A stretch of DNA of 32,765 nt from Spirochaetaceae bacterium (GTDB lineage Bacteria > Spirochaetota > Spirochaetia > CADAEX01). Under the pieces are notes generated by a model, which saw only the letters and a list, made by a program, of their open reading frames with translations, was not told where the DNA came from and made no database searches. The translations under genes were made by a program, and so were the position numbers. Numbering within the stretch: the first letter of the stretch is position 1; each line of letters begins with the position of its first letter. Location: contig WRCW01000005.1 in the NCBI GenBank assembly GCA_009783755.1, forward strand, positions 1-32,765, written 5' to 3'. Of this stretch, positions 16,754-24,096 are shown piece by piece.

Positions 16754-17485
16754 TTAATCACTATAGATGATTTTTTCTTTTGGAATATCATCAAAATGCA
16801 TTATGCGTCGTGAAAGTATGATTTTTTGTAAATTGTTGCCTTTCCAAAATGCCGGACTTCCAAGGGCAAATACAGATGCCGGTATTGTAAGCTCTGTTAA
16901 ATTCTTACAACCATCAAATGCTGAGTCATCAAAGGCTGTTACTGATGAAGGTATGATATATGTTTTTGCTTTTTTATTACTCGAATATGCTATGATATTT
17001 TTTTCCTCTTTATCAAAAAGCACTCCATCAATGCTTGTATAATTTGGATTTTGCGGATCTACTATTATATTTGCCAATTTATAGCAATGGTCGAATGCAA
17101 AATCGCCAATGTGTGTTACTGAAGATGGAATCGTAATCTTTTCTAAATTTATGCAATACCGGAAAGCATAATGCTTAATGCATGTTACAGATGGGGGAAT
17201 TATAATTTCTCTTAAATTCATACAATCGTTGAGTGCCATATGCCTAATGGAGGTTACTGCTAATCCAAAGATTTTATCGGGAATAGCTAAAGATAGATCG
17301 CTTTTACAGCAATTGACAAGCTCAAGACTTTCTCCATCAAGTTCAAAATTCATATTATTTTTTTCAAGAGTTTTATTTGTATAGTAAACCTGAATCCCCA
17401 TACGTTTAGCATGATTTTTATATTTTTCTGCTATTTTTTTTGTTTTAAAAGAAACTGTATTGTTCCCATCTGTTAATATATGCAT
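16754..17485 (-). CDS. BspA-like LRR_5 protein, short
   Basis: 243 residues. The first 60 residues are a separate domain (HILTDGNNTVSF...) with no signal peptide; then come about six LRR_5 repeats such as NLREIIIPPSVTCIKHYAFRYC and NLEKITIPSSVTHIGDFAFDHC. Surface versions of this repeat (Treponema and Tannerella BspA) bind host or bacterial partners, but this protein has no visible export signal, so it is either cytoplasmic or sent out by another route. GAGGAG lies 8 bases before the ATG at 17485; the upstream ATG at 17503 comes before that SD. It is the first gene of a two-gene unit with the DUF4116 gene, and a 27-bp element starts 43 bp upstream. Confidence 0.8.
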   Translation of the reverse strand: MHILTDGNNTVSFKTKKIAEKYKNHAKRMGIQVYYTNKTLEKNNMNFELDGESLELVNCCKSDLSLAIPDKIFGLAVTSIRHMALNDCMNLREIIIPPSVTCIKHYAFRYCINLEKITIPSSVTHIGDFAFDHCYKLANIIVDPQNPNYTSIDGVLFDKEEKNIIAYSSNKKAKTYIIPSSVTAFDDSAFDGCKNLTELTIPASVFALGSPAFWKGNNLQKIILSRRIMHFDDIPKEKIIYSD

Positions 17486-17527
17486 TTTTAATGCTCCTCT
17501 CATTTATTTGCTTTAAATATATCCCTT

Positions 17528-17554
17528 TCACTATGTCATATAATGCTATGGTGA
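17528..17554 (-). promoter_or_regulatory. 27-bp dyad element, single copy before the BspA/DUF4116 unit
   Basis: Arms TCACTAT / ATGGTGA around GTCATATAATGCT. This copy is close to the consensus of all ten. It points to the minus-strand BspA-like gene. No partner element is near, which fits, because the gene to the right (17635-18477) ends here and does not start here. Confidence 0.78.
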
Positions 17555-17634
17555 TAAAAATAATGCATAGTTTTATACTAATTTTATCTCTGTCACAAAA
17601 TATTTAAAGGAGAAAAAATATTGTCTTTATGAAG

Positions 17635-18477
17635 TTATTTTTCTGAATTCTCTAACTTTTGATACTGGTGAATAGATAGCACATCATATACAGATTCAAG
17701 AACAACTAATTTTTCACGTACCGCTTTCTTCTCTTTGCTGTTATATAACTCATCCTTAGTTATCTTATCAATATCACGCCTATGTGAAATATTACCCATA
17801 GCAAATTCTGTAATTTTAACATCTGAAAACTTTCTTTTACTATTTGCTTTAACAACGCCATTAGCCCAGGCCCATAAATAATCTTTTACTTTTTTAGTAA
17901 GTTTATTTAACTCAATTACATAAAAAGCTTCTTCAACATAATATCTTATTCTGATCCATCCCCCCCTGATAAGGGCTTCCATTATTTCATGCCTTGCTTT
18001 ACCCTCGAAACCCATGGGCTCATTATACTTTTTATACATAGCATCAACATATTCTTTAGTAAGTCCAAAAGATTTAGGACTTTTTATTATTTCATCAATA
18101 TGATTCTTTTCCACTTCAAATAACTGACCACCAGGACTTATCCAATACGCATTAGCATCTGGCACTTCAAAAACTTCAAGCTTTGTCTCTTCAGATTTTA
18201 AATACTCTTCCGGTGATGTAATAGCTTTTCTTAACTCATCTATCAACATATCCTTTATTGGTAATAATCCAGGTTCAGTATCCATAATGGTTTCTACACC
18301 ATCTTTAATTATTGTTTCAATCCTTGAATCTGTATTTGACTTTATATCATCACTTTTTATCTTTTTTGCAAGATTATCTTTAAGATCCTTTAAAATAATA
18401 TTGTCCCACATAGCTTTATGCTCTTCTATTAGTTTTTGTTGTTCTTCTTCTGGTAAATCCTCAAAAAATTTATCCAT
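17635..18477 (-). CDS. Unrecognised 280-residue protein
   Basis: The N-terminal 100 residues are charged and helical (MDKFFEDLPEEEQQKLIEEH start). A middle part at about 107-200 has YWISPGGQLFEV, a helical segment and RGGWIRIRYYVEEAFYVIEL. I recall this 'ISPxG ... GWIRxR' pattern from phage-type and genomic-island proteins of unknown function. AAGGAG 6 bases before the ATG at 18477 decides the start. It is the last gene of the operon DUF4116 - FliM-FliN 2 - FliG-M-like - this gene. The function is unknown. Confidence 0.7.
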   Translation of the reverse strand: MDKFFEDLPEEEQQKLIEEHKAMWDNIILKDLKDNLAKKIKSDDIKSNTDSRIETIIKDGVETIMDTEPGLLPIKDMLIDELRKAITSPEEYLKSEETKLEVFEVPDANAYWISPGGQLFEVEKNHIDEIIKSPKSFGLTKEYVDAMYKKYNEPMGFEGKARHEIMEALIRGGWIRIRYYVEEAFYVIELNKLTKKVKDYLWAWANGVVKANSKRKFSDVKITEFAMGNISHRRDIDKITKDELYNSKEKKAVREKLVVLESVYDVLSIHQYQKLENSEK

Positions 18478-18526
18478 ACTATTCTCCTTACCCATATAGT
18501 TTTTAAATAACAAAACACATTTTATT

Positions 18527-18823
18527 TCAAACTTCCTTTATTTTTATAGAAAGATATTCCTCTATACTTTTAACAAACTCGGCATCTGGTTTTTCATCTT
18601 TGGGCTTTTTTACATAATCCTGATATACTTGTTCCACCTCCACATCTTTCCATAGCTTAAGAGCTTTTTTTACATATTGCTTTGACCTGGAAAATGAAAG
18701 CAAAAATGTTATGGTTTGATAAGCCTCATTGCGAAAAATCGCATAAAAGTCTTTAGGACTAAGTTTTTGATACATCTCCTCAAAAGGATAGTGTTTTTTA
18801 TTTTTGGAAAAAATATTAATCAT
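18527..18823 (-). CDS. Small protein resembling a FliG middle domain
   Basis: 98 residues. 'SPKDFYAIFRNEAYQTITFLLSFSR' lines up by eye with the FliG middle-domain start 'LLNFIQQEHPQIIALILSHL' of the protein at 8931, with NEAYQTI at residues 32-38 in place of EHPQ. The following helices have the same spacing up to the end of that domain. GGAG 6 bases before the ATG at 18823 favours this start over the one four codons upstream. It follows FliM-FliN 2, just as the FliG-like gene follows FliM-FliN 1, which supports the match. The similarity is weak, and the EHPQ residues that would bind FliM are changed, so this remains an inference. Confidence 0.6.
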   Translation of the reverse strand: MINIFSKNKKHYPFEEMYQKLSPKDFYAIFRNEAYQTITFLLSFSRSKQYVKKALKLWKDVEVEQVYQDYVKKPKDEKPDAEFVKSIEEYLSIKIKEV

Positions 18824-18842
18824 TTTTATCTCCATCTTCTGC

Positions 18843-20264
18843 TTACCTTATAGTGCATAGCGGTCCCAGATAAAAAGGATCTTCATCCGGGTTTTCCCCG
18901 GAAGATTCGTCTTGCTGTTTAATAGGATTGCTTTCCGAAGTCTTTCCCATTACACAGTTTGTGACTCTTACTCCTAAATTTTCATCTATTACAACAACCT
19001 CGCCATGAGCAACAAGTACATTATTGGCAAAAATATCTATTGGTTCACCTGCCAATTTTTCCAGTGTGAGGATTCTCCCTTCGGACATACTTAATAATTC
19101 TTCCATGGTCAACTCTGTTCTTCCAAGTTCAACAATACATTGGATTTTCATTTGTCCCATGGCTTCTTCCCTGTTCTTTGCTGTTGCGTAGTTTACATTC
19201 TTTTTCATTATGCCGACCTCCTTAAAATCGCATTGTTTTTCGATAATTATTTTTTTGTTAAATACAGGATTTGTTTTAAGTATCCTTGCTGTAAATAATT
19301 GTATTCCATCAATGCAGAGTGTGTATTGGTTTGGATCTAAATTTTCATAGGGATAGATTATTGTCCCGGGCTTCCACTCTGATAATTCGCTATAGAGTAT
19401 TTCTTTTTCAAAAAGTATTGCATTAGCGCTCATTTTAACATTACGCAAAGATTCAGGATTTATACGCTGGCGTTGTTTTGAAGTACCTCCAGTTGAGTAC
19501 CAGTTTTTTCTTGTGAGTTCATCCAGGATACTTTCTAGTGATAGATATGGAATGCAAATGTTTATCATTCCTTCAACACCACAAAATTCAATTTCAATAT
19601 CTATGAGGATAACCATTTCATTTGGCGGGACGAGTTGCACAAATGTCGGGTTTGTTTCAATATGGCTTAGTTTTGGTTTTATAACAGCAAATGGCTCCCA
19701 TGCTGAGCGAAAACATTCCAGTAGTCCAATAACTGGTTTTTGCATTGTAAAATTTTCAAGCGCAGTCAAGGTTATATCTTTCCTGTGTACGAAACCATTA
19801 ATATCACCTGGGCCGCCAAATATTTTATTCAACATGGCAGAATATACCGAAGGATCAATTTCAATGCAGGCAGTTCCACCTGTCTCTTCCATGTTTATTA
19901 TTCCAAGCAATGTAGGTATTGGAATAGAACAGATGAATTCCTCGTATGACAACTGGTCAACAGAGGCAACATGACAATGAACATCTTTTCTGAATTGCCT
20001 GGAAAGATACTCTGTTGCTTTTCGGACAAAAGTTTCATGGATCATGGTAATTGACCGTATTTGTTCTTTGGAAAACTTATCCAGTCTTTTGAAATCATAA
20101 ATTTTTATTTTACGCACATTTTTATAAAATGAATTATAGGCATCTTCTTCGCCTTCCTCGGAAGGAGTGGAAAAGGCTGTAAGCAACTGATCGATTTCAT
20201 TTTGGCTTAGAATATCACATTTAAAAACATCATCAATGATATCCTCTTCTTTGTCTTTTTCCAT
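18843..20264 (-). CDS. FliM-FliN fusion protein 2 (flagellar switch paralog)
   Basis: 473 residues. Unlike copy 1 it keeps the FliM N-terminal CheY-binding motif, [11 protein letters not shown] at residues 18-28. The FliM middle domain spans about 55-250 ([32 protein letters not shown] at 148-154, [26 protein letters not shown]). SPOA domain 1 is at about 277-345. The FliN part is at 375-440 ([44 protein letters not shown]). After it comes an acidic tail of about 30 residues. GGPG, the FliG-contacting loop, is kept. AAGGAG sits 8 bases before the ATG. It follows a DUF4116 gene by 16 bp and precedes the FliG-M-like gene. It carries an internal FliN start at 19208. Confidence 0.9.
   Translation of the reverse strand: MEKDKEEDIIDDVFKCDILSQNEIDQLLTAFSTPSEEGEEDAYNSFYKNVRKIKIYDFKRLDKFSKEQIRSITMIHETFVRKATEYLSRQFRKDVHCHVASVDQLSYEEFICSIPIPTLLGIINMEETGGTACIEIDPSVYSAMLNKIFGGPGDINGFVHRKDITLTALENFTMQKPVIGLLECFRSAWEPFAVIKPKLSHIETNPTFVQLVPPNEMVILIDIEIEFCGVEGMINICIPYLSLESILDELTRKNWYSTGGTSKQRQRINPESLRNVKMSANAILFEKEILYSELSEWKPGTIIYPYENLDPNQYTLCIDGIQLFTARILKTNPVFNKKIIIEKQCDFKEVGIMKKNVNYATAKNREEAMGQMKIQCIVELGRTELTMEELLSMSEGRILTLEKLAGEPIDIFANNVLVAHGEVVVIDENLGVRVTNCVMGKTSESNPIKQQDESSGENPDEDPFYLGPLCTIR
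19206..19223 (-). promoter_or_regulatory. Internal ribosome binding site and ATG for a separate FliN product (copy 2)
   Basis: On the minus strand AAGGAGG (19223-19217) stands 8 bases before the in-frame ATG at 19208 (Met353). The product would be a 121-residue FliN with an acidic tail, ending at 18843. The spacing and place equal those in the first fusion gene although the surrounding bases differ, which argues for selection. Confidence 0.72.
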
Positions 20265-20280
20265 AATTACACTCCTTAAC

Positions 20281-21156
20281 TTAAATTATGCCAATATTCC
20301 TTTGCGGATTTTTCCCTGCTGCAATGCTGTAAAGTTCCATACTCTTTATCTCTTCAGGTACAAACTCATCTGACTTTTCATGGTACGCCACAGCAAAACA
20401 GCACAGCTGTAAGCTCTTTAGTTCTTCTGGCACATACCGGATCGCATAACCATTCTGCATCACTGCAATGTAGCAAAGTTCCTTTGTCCTGAATTTTTCA
20501 GGTACATCTCCCAGACCTAAACCATACTTCTTTACAGCTATACGGCAGAGTTTAAAAGTTTTTAGTTCTTCAGGTACAAAATTAAGCGCGCTGCCATCAT
20601 TTTTCACAGCCATAAGGCATAGCTCTTCTGTCTTAAACTTTTCTGGAACATGCAAAAGCGCCCATCCATCATTTTTCACAGCAATGTGGCACAGTTCTTT
20701 TGTTTTAAACTTTTCCGGCACAAGCTCAAGCATACTGCCATCTTTTTCAATAGCAATACGGCATAGTTCTTCTCTCCTGAATTCTTCAGGAACATCTAAA
20801 ATCGTCCAATAATCTTTCTCCATAGCAGAGAGGTATATTCCATATAGTTCTTCACTATTGAGTTCCCATGGCAAAAACTTAAGAGCCTTGATGTTTTCTA
20901 ACAAAGCAGCACAGTATATCTCCTCTGTTAAGAGTTCTTTTGGTATAAGTTTAAGAGCATTTCCATCTTTTTTTGCAGCAATATGACAAAGTTCTGTTGT
21001 CATAAGTTTTTTTGGTACAAACATAAGTGCTCTATAGTCCTTTTCCACAGCAATACGGCATATTTCTGCAGATTTGAGTTCTTCTGGTATAAACAAAAAC
21101 GCCCAAAAGCCTTTTTTTATTGCAGAGAGGGCCTTCTTTTCGCTTGTGATTACCAT
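20281..21156 (-). CDS. DUF4116 repeat protein, about 11 repeats
   Basis: 291 residues. The start [16 protein letters not shown] is the shared DUF4116 head. About eleven 24-residue repeats follow ([23 protein letters not shown] type); the fourth is longer and irregular ([25 protein letters not shown]). AGGAG lies 7-8 bases before the ATG. It is the first gene left of the inverted element pair at 21.2 kb and leads the operon with FliM-FliN 2. No signal peptide or membrane helix. Confidence 0.83.
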   Translation of the reverse strand: MVITSEKKALSAIKKGFWAFLFIPEELKSAEICRIAVEKDYRALMFVPKKLMTTELCHIAAKKDGNALKLIPKELLTEEIYCAALLENIKALKFLPWELNSEELYGIYLSAMEKDYWTILDVPEEFRREELCRIAIEKDGSMLELVPEKFKTKELCHIAVKNDGWALLHVPEKFKTEELCLMAVKNDGSALNFVPEELKTFKLCRIAVKKYGLGLGDVPEKFRTKELCYIAVMQNGYAIRYVPEELKSLQLCCFAVAYHEKSDEFVPEEIKSMELYSIAAGKNPQRNIGII

Positions 21157-21209
21157 GCAGGTCTCCTTTTATCTTTATCTGTAGAATATGATGATCTATT
21201 CTACTAAAA

Positions 21210-21236
21210 TCAGTGTGTCATATACTGCTATGGTGA
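21210..21236 (-). promoter_or_regulatory. 27-bp dyad element facing the DUF4116/FliM-FliN 2 operon
   Basis: Arms TCAGTGT / ATGGTGA, core GTCATATACTGCT. It begins 54 bp upstream of the DUF4116 ATG. Its inverted partner starts 54 bp to the right, ten less than in the other pairs, about one helical turn. Confidence 0.75.
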
Positions 21237-21263
21237 AAAATAAAAGAGAAAATTAAAAAATTC

Positions 21264-21290
21264 TTACTATAGCACTATATGATAGTGTGA
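21264..21290 (+). promoter_or_regulatory. 27-bp dyad element facing small protein B
   Basis: TTACTAT at the left, GTGTGA at the right, core AGCACTATATGATA. It ends 28 bp before the ATG of the small GSKNKK protein at 21319, the shortest distance in the set. TATGAT inside it could be a -10 hexamer. Confidence 0.75.
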
Positions 21291-21318
21291 GGATGTATAT
21301 TAAAGTTAGGAGTTTAGT

Positions 21319-21510
21319 ATGCCAGTTTATGATATTAGTGAAACAGAGAAGATTGAGGCAGCAATTGAGGAGCAGTTAAGTAAAATGTCTGATAAGGTTT
21401 TGAAAAAGGTAGCAAGGGATTTTGGTCTTAAAGTTCCAGCACATGGTTCAAAAAATAAAAAGAGTAAGGAAGATCTTGAGGAGATTAAAGTAAACAAAGG
21501 AGAAGGCTGA
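21319..21510 (+). CDS. Small GSKNKK-tail protein B
   Basis: 63 residues, helical, with KVPAHGSKNKK at residues 38-48, matching LAPADGSKNKK in the protein at 7402. GGAG is about 8 bases before the ATG. It stands alone: the next gene is convergent, 52 bp away. The start is acidic and the tail basic. Two copies of such a small gene, each opposite a DUF4116 gene across the same control element pair, suggest a duplicated module. The function is unknown. Confidence 0.7.
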   Translation: MPVYDISETEKIEAAIEEQLSKMSDKVLKKVARDFGLKVPAHGSKNKKSKEDLEEIKVNKGEG

Positions 21511-21562
21511 TAATCTTTTATTGCTTTAAAAAACCTAAGAATAAAGGAAATTAATTTGTTTT

Positions 21563-23059
21563 TTAGCCGCAAATTTTCTGCAGCTTTTCCAGAATCTTAA
21601 CCATGGCAAGCGTATCCAGGCAACAGTAGGCAAGGAGGGCAGCTCTTATCCGTTGCTTCTCCTCTGGGCTTGCATTATATAGTTGCGCATAGGCGATCTG
21701 GGCTTCTATCCCATTATGAACAAGGTCAAGTGCATTGTAGTCAAGTTCAGGATCATTCGGACAAAGAGCAGGGAGTACTTTCTTAATGGAATAAGAGCCT
21801 TCAAGTTCTTTTGAGTAGTATGCACGAGATCGAAAAGGTTTCATAAGGTCTTTGATGTTGTTGTGTATGTTCATTAAATGAGATGCTAAATTTGGATAAG
21901 ACTTCTTCAAAAAATCAGTAAGTTCTTTTATTCGCCCTTTTTCAAAACCCATGTTATATGTAAGAACACAGATGTTTTCAGGTATATCGGCGCAGAGACA
22001 TTCAGCCAGAGAGCGGCGGGGGTCTCTCCCTTCTTCTGCAAGAAATTCCCGATGCTCCGGTACTGCTCCAGGTGATTTCTGTATATGCAGTGAATACTGA
22101 AAAGGTACCTGCATATATGGGCGCAAACCTTTATAAGGAGGGATAGCTTCCCCAAAAGTCTCAAAGTCAAGAAAGTAAAGCGGCCAGCTTAAAGTTTCAA
22201 GAAAAGAGCAGAGTGCCTCTTTATCGATAGTTGGGGGACGGTTATAAACATGTGTTACTACCTGGAGCAGAGCAGCAGTGCTGAATTTTTCGTTGCTATC
22301 AAGAAGTTGTTCAAATCTGACAATACCTCGTCTATAGAGATCAATTTTTTTATCAAAACGTAGTGCCTTGTTTGGAATAGTAAAGAGGCTATTTTCAGGA
22401 ATGTGGCGCCAGCAATAGGTGCTGTACACACAATCATATGGATCGCTGCAATGTGTTCCAATATCAATAGCAGGCTCATCCTCGCTGGCAGTATATTTTC
22501 TAAAGCGTACGATATTAGCAGCAACTTCTTCTTTCATGGAACGCGCTTTTTCTGTACAATCGTGAATATTAAGTAATCTGTGAAGATCAAGGTCATCCTG
22601 CCTCTTGTAATTTTTATTGATATACATAATAGAAACTTTGGTAACATTTAGACCACAAGAAGTTAGAACATAGTATTGATACGCAACATCATCATAATAG
22701 ATTGGCTTTATTGCAGTAGAACTTTTTACTTCAATAATTTCAAACCCATTGTCCAAAACGCGGAGTATATCAGCACTACAAAAACTTTTATTGAAGGAAA
22801 AAGAGGCTTCACAAATAGTTTTAATTTTTGCATCAAGTACTTGTTGGGTTTCGGCAATCATAATGGATTTGTCATCATTGTATGGTACTTCTATATAGTC
22901 GCTGTAGTAACCCATGGCAAGATCGCCGACCCTGCTGCCGGCCTCAAGAATCTGTTGATTTAATATGGAGTCATCGCGGACTTCTCTCTTGTTTTCATCC
23001 AACCAGAGAAATTTTTTACACTGAATACCTTTACAGTAACGGGATTTAGATAAATTCAT
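21563..23059 (-). CDS. DUF2779 protein, nuclease-like
   Basis: 498 residues. The N-terminal part looks like a Cas4/RecB-type PD-(D/E)xK nuclease: Asp98, then EVK at 110-112, and several Cys residues near both ends of the domain (Cys9, Cys14, Cys204, Cys210, Cys216), fitting an iron-sulfur or zinc site. The C-terminal part is DUF2779, which starts YFLDFETFG (DFET at 298-301) and resembles a DEDD exonuclease, ending with ALDLVHNGIEAQIAY and a CCLDTLAMVKIL helix. A TTG at 23068 could also start it, but no good SD is seen for either. It lies directly behind the WYL regulator gene. This pair is something I remember from other bacteria; the biological role is not established. Confidence 0.8.
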   Translation of the reverse strand: MNLSKSRYCKGIQCKKFLWLDENKREVRDDSILNQQILEAGSRVGDLAMGYYSDYIEVPYNDDKSIMIAETQQVLDAKIKTICEASFSFNKSFCSADILRVLDNGFEIIEVKSSTAIKPIYYDDVAYQYYVLTSCGLNVTKVSIMYINKNYKRQDDLDLHRLLNIHDCTEKARSMKEEVAANIVRFRKYTASEDEPAIDIGTHCSDPYDCVYSTYCWRHIPENSLFTIPNKALRFDKKIDLYRRGIVRFEQLLDSNEKFSTAALLQVVTHVYNRPPTIDKEALCSFLETLSWPLYFLDFETFGEAIPPYKGLRPYMQVPFQYSLHIQKSPGAVPEHREFLAEEGRDPRRSLAECLCADIPENICVLTYNMGFEKGRIKELTDFLKKSYPNLASHLMNIHNNIKDLMKPFRSRAYYSKELEGSYSIKKVLPALCPNDPELDYNALDLVHNGIEAQIAYAQLYNASPEEKQRIRAALLAYCCLDTLAMVKILEKLQKICG

Positions 23060-23071
23060 GACTACCAATAT

Positions 23072-24082
23072 CTATCGCGCGATTTTTGACATTGCTTGTA
23101 TGGTTTCTTTCCAACGAGTAATCAGAGTTTTTGGGGCAAGAGGTTTGGCGCAAGCTCCTTGAGAGAGTATCCATTGCAGCACTTTTTCAAACTGATTGCT
23201 GGTAAAGGAGAGTTCTATGCCATTTTTGATTTTTTTTATATGCTGATCTTTTGCCCATATCCGTTCTTTGATCCACCGGGTATCGCCCGTAAGTGCTATA
23301 ATAAATTTAAAGGATTTATTTTCTTTAACATATATACCGAAGTAGCTTGTCCCTTCCAGGCTGCGGTAATCAAAATCACCACGAATTTTAAAAGTCTCAT
23401 CTACAAGCGTAGCATCAGTAATTCTGGTGATGCTGAACATTCTCATTGCATTTCGATCTACATCATAAGCATAGAGATACCAGGCGCTCTGGTCAAAGAG
23501 CATCTGATATGGGTGGACTCGGCGTAGATTAAGTTTTTTTGCAGTGTTTTCTCCTTTCCCTGATAACTCTTCTTTATCTGCGCTAAGATAGCTAAAGGTA
23601 ATTACCTTGTTATCCCGTAATCCGCAAACAATAGTATTCCATATTTCTGCGTTTACAGTAGCTGAGGCGGTTTTAGGAATTACAATTCGATTATTAAACC
23701 ACTCTGCTTTTTGGTCTCCTCTTAAGGGTAAAGAAATATTTTCCAGGAGATTTAAAGCAGCTGCATGGAGAGGGGTATTTTGATACAACTCCATAAGGTT
23801 TTTTGCCATGCCTAAGGCTAACAGGTCGTCAGCAGTAGCGTAGGCAGCAGCCAGGCGAAATGTTTTTTCTGTATAGTAGAACCCTTTTTTAAAAAAATCA
23901 TAAGCTATAGGCGCATCCATCATATCCCTCATGTAGGCAATATCTCTGTTTATGCTGGATACGCTGGATTCATACTTTTTTGCCAATGTTGGTGCGTTGG
24001 GATAGGTTCCTGAGGCAATTTCTTTATCAATAAAATAGATCCGGGGAAGCGCGATCTTTGGAAGATTTTTTCTTTGTTTCAT
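23072..24082 (-). CDS. WYL-domain transcriptional regulator
   Basis: 336 residues. A DNA-binding winged-helix region covers about 10-60 (PTLAKKYESSVSSINRDIAYMR looks like the recognition helix area). The WYL domain is at about 150-230, and the name-giving residues appear as WYL at 201-203, followed by YAYDVDRNAMRMFSITRI. A C-terminal WCX-like part completes it. Such proteins bind DNA as dimers and may sense nucleotides or nucleic acid. The gene is third in the operon that begins at 28264, behind a 27-bp dyad element, so it is my best candidate for the factor that binds the island's dyads; this is inference. The SD is weak, and the gene follows the previous stop by 14 bp. Confidence 0.85.
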   Translation of the reverse strand: MKQRKNLPKIALPRIYFIDKEIASGTYPNAPTLAKKYESSVSSINRDIAYMRDMMDAPIAYDFFKKGFYYTEKTFRLAAAYATADDLLALGMAKNLMELYQNTPLHAAALNLLENISLPLRGDQKAEWFNNRIVIPKTASATVNAEIWNTIVCGLRDNKVITFSYLSADKEELSGKGENTAKKLNLRRVHPYQMLFDQSAWYLYAYDVDRNAMRMFSITRITDATLVDETFKIRGDFDYRSLEGTSYFGIYVKENKSFKFIIALTGDTRWIKERIWAKDQHIKKIKNGIELSFTSNQFEKVLQWILSQGACAKPLAPKTLITRWKETIQAMSKIAR

Positions 24083-24096
24083 ATTATATAGTTATA

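Noticed and set aside
3446-20264. A virulence-type III secretion system (SctV/SctQ) reading of the FlhA and FliM-FliN genes
   Set aside because: FliM hallmarks (EID motif, GGPG), FliG domains and MotA segments are present, and these do not occur in injectisomes. No needle, ATPase or translocon gene is seen.
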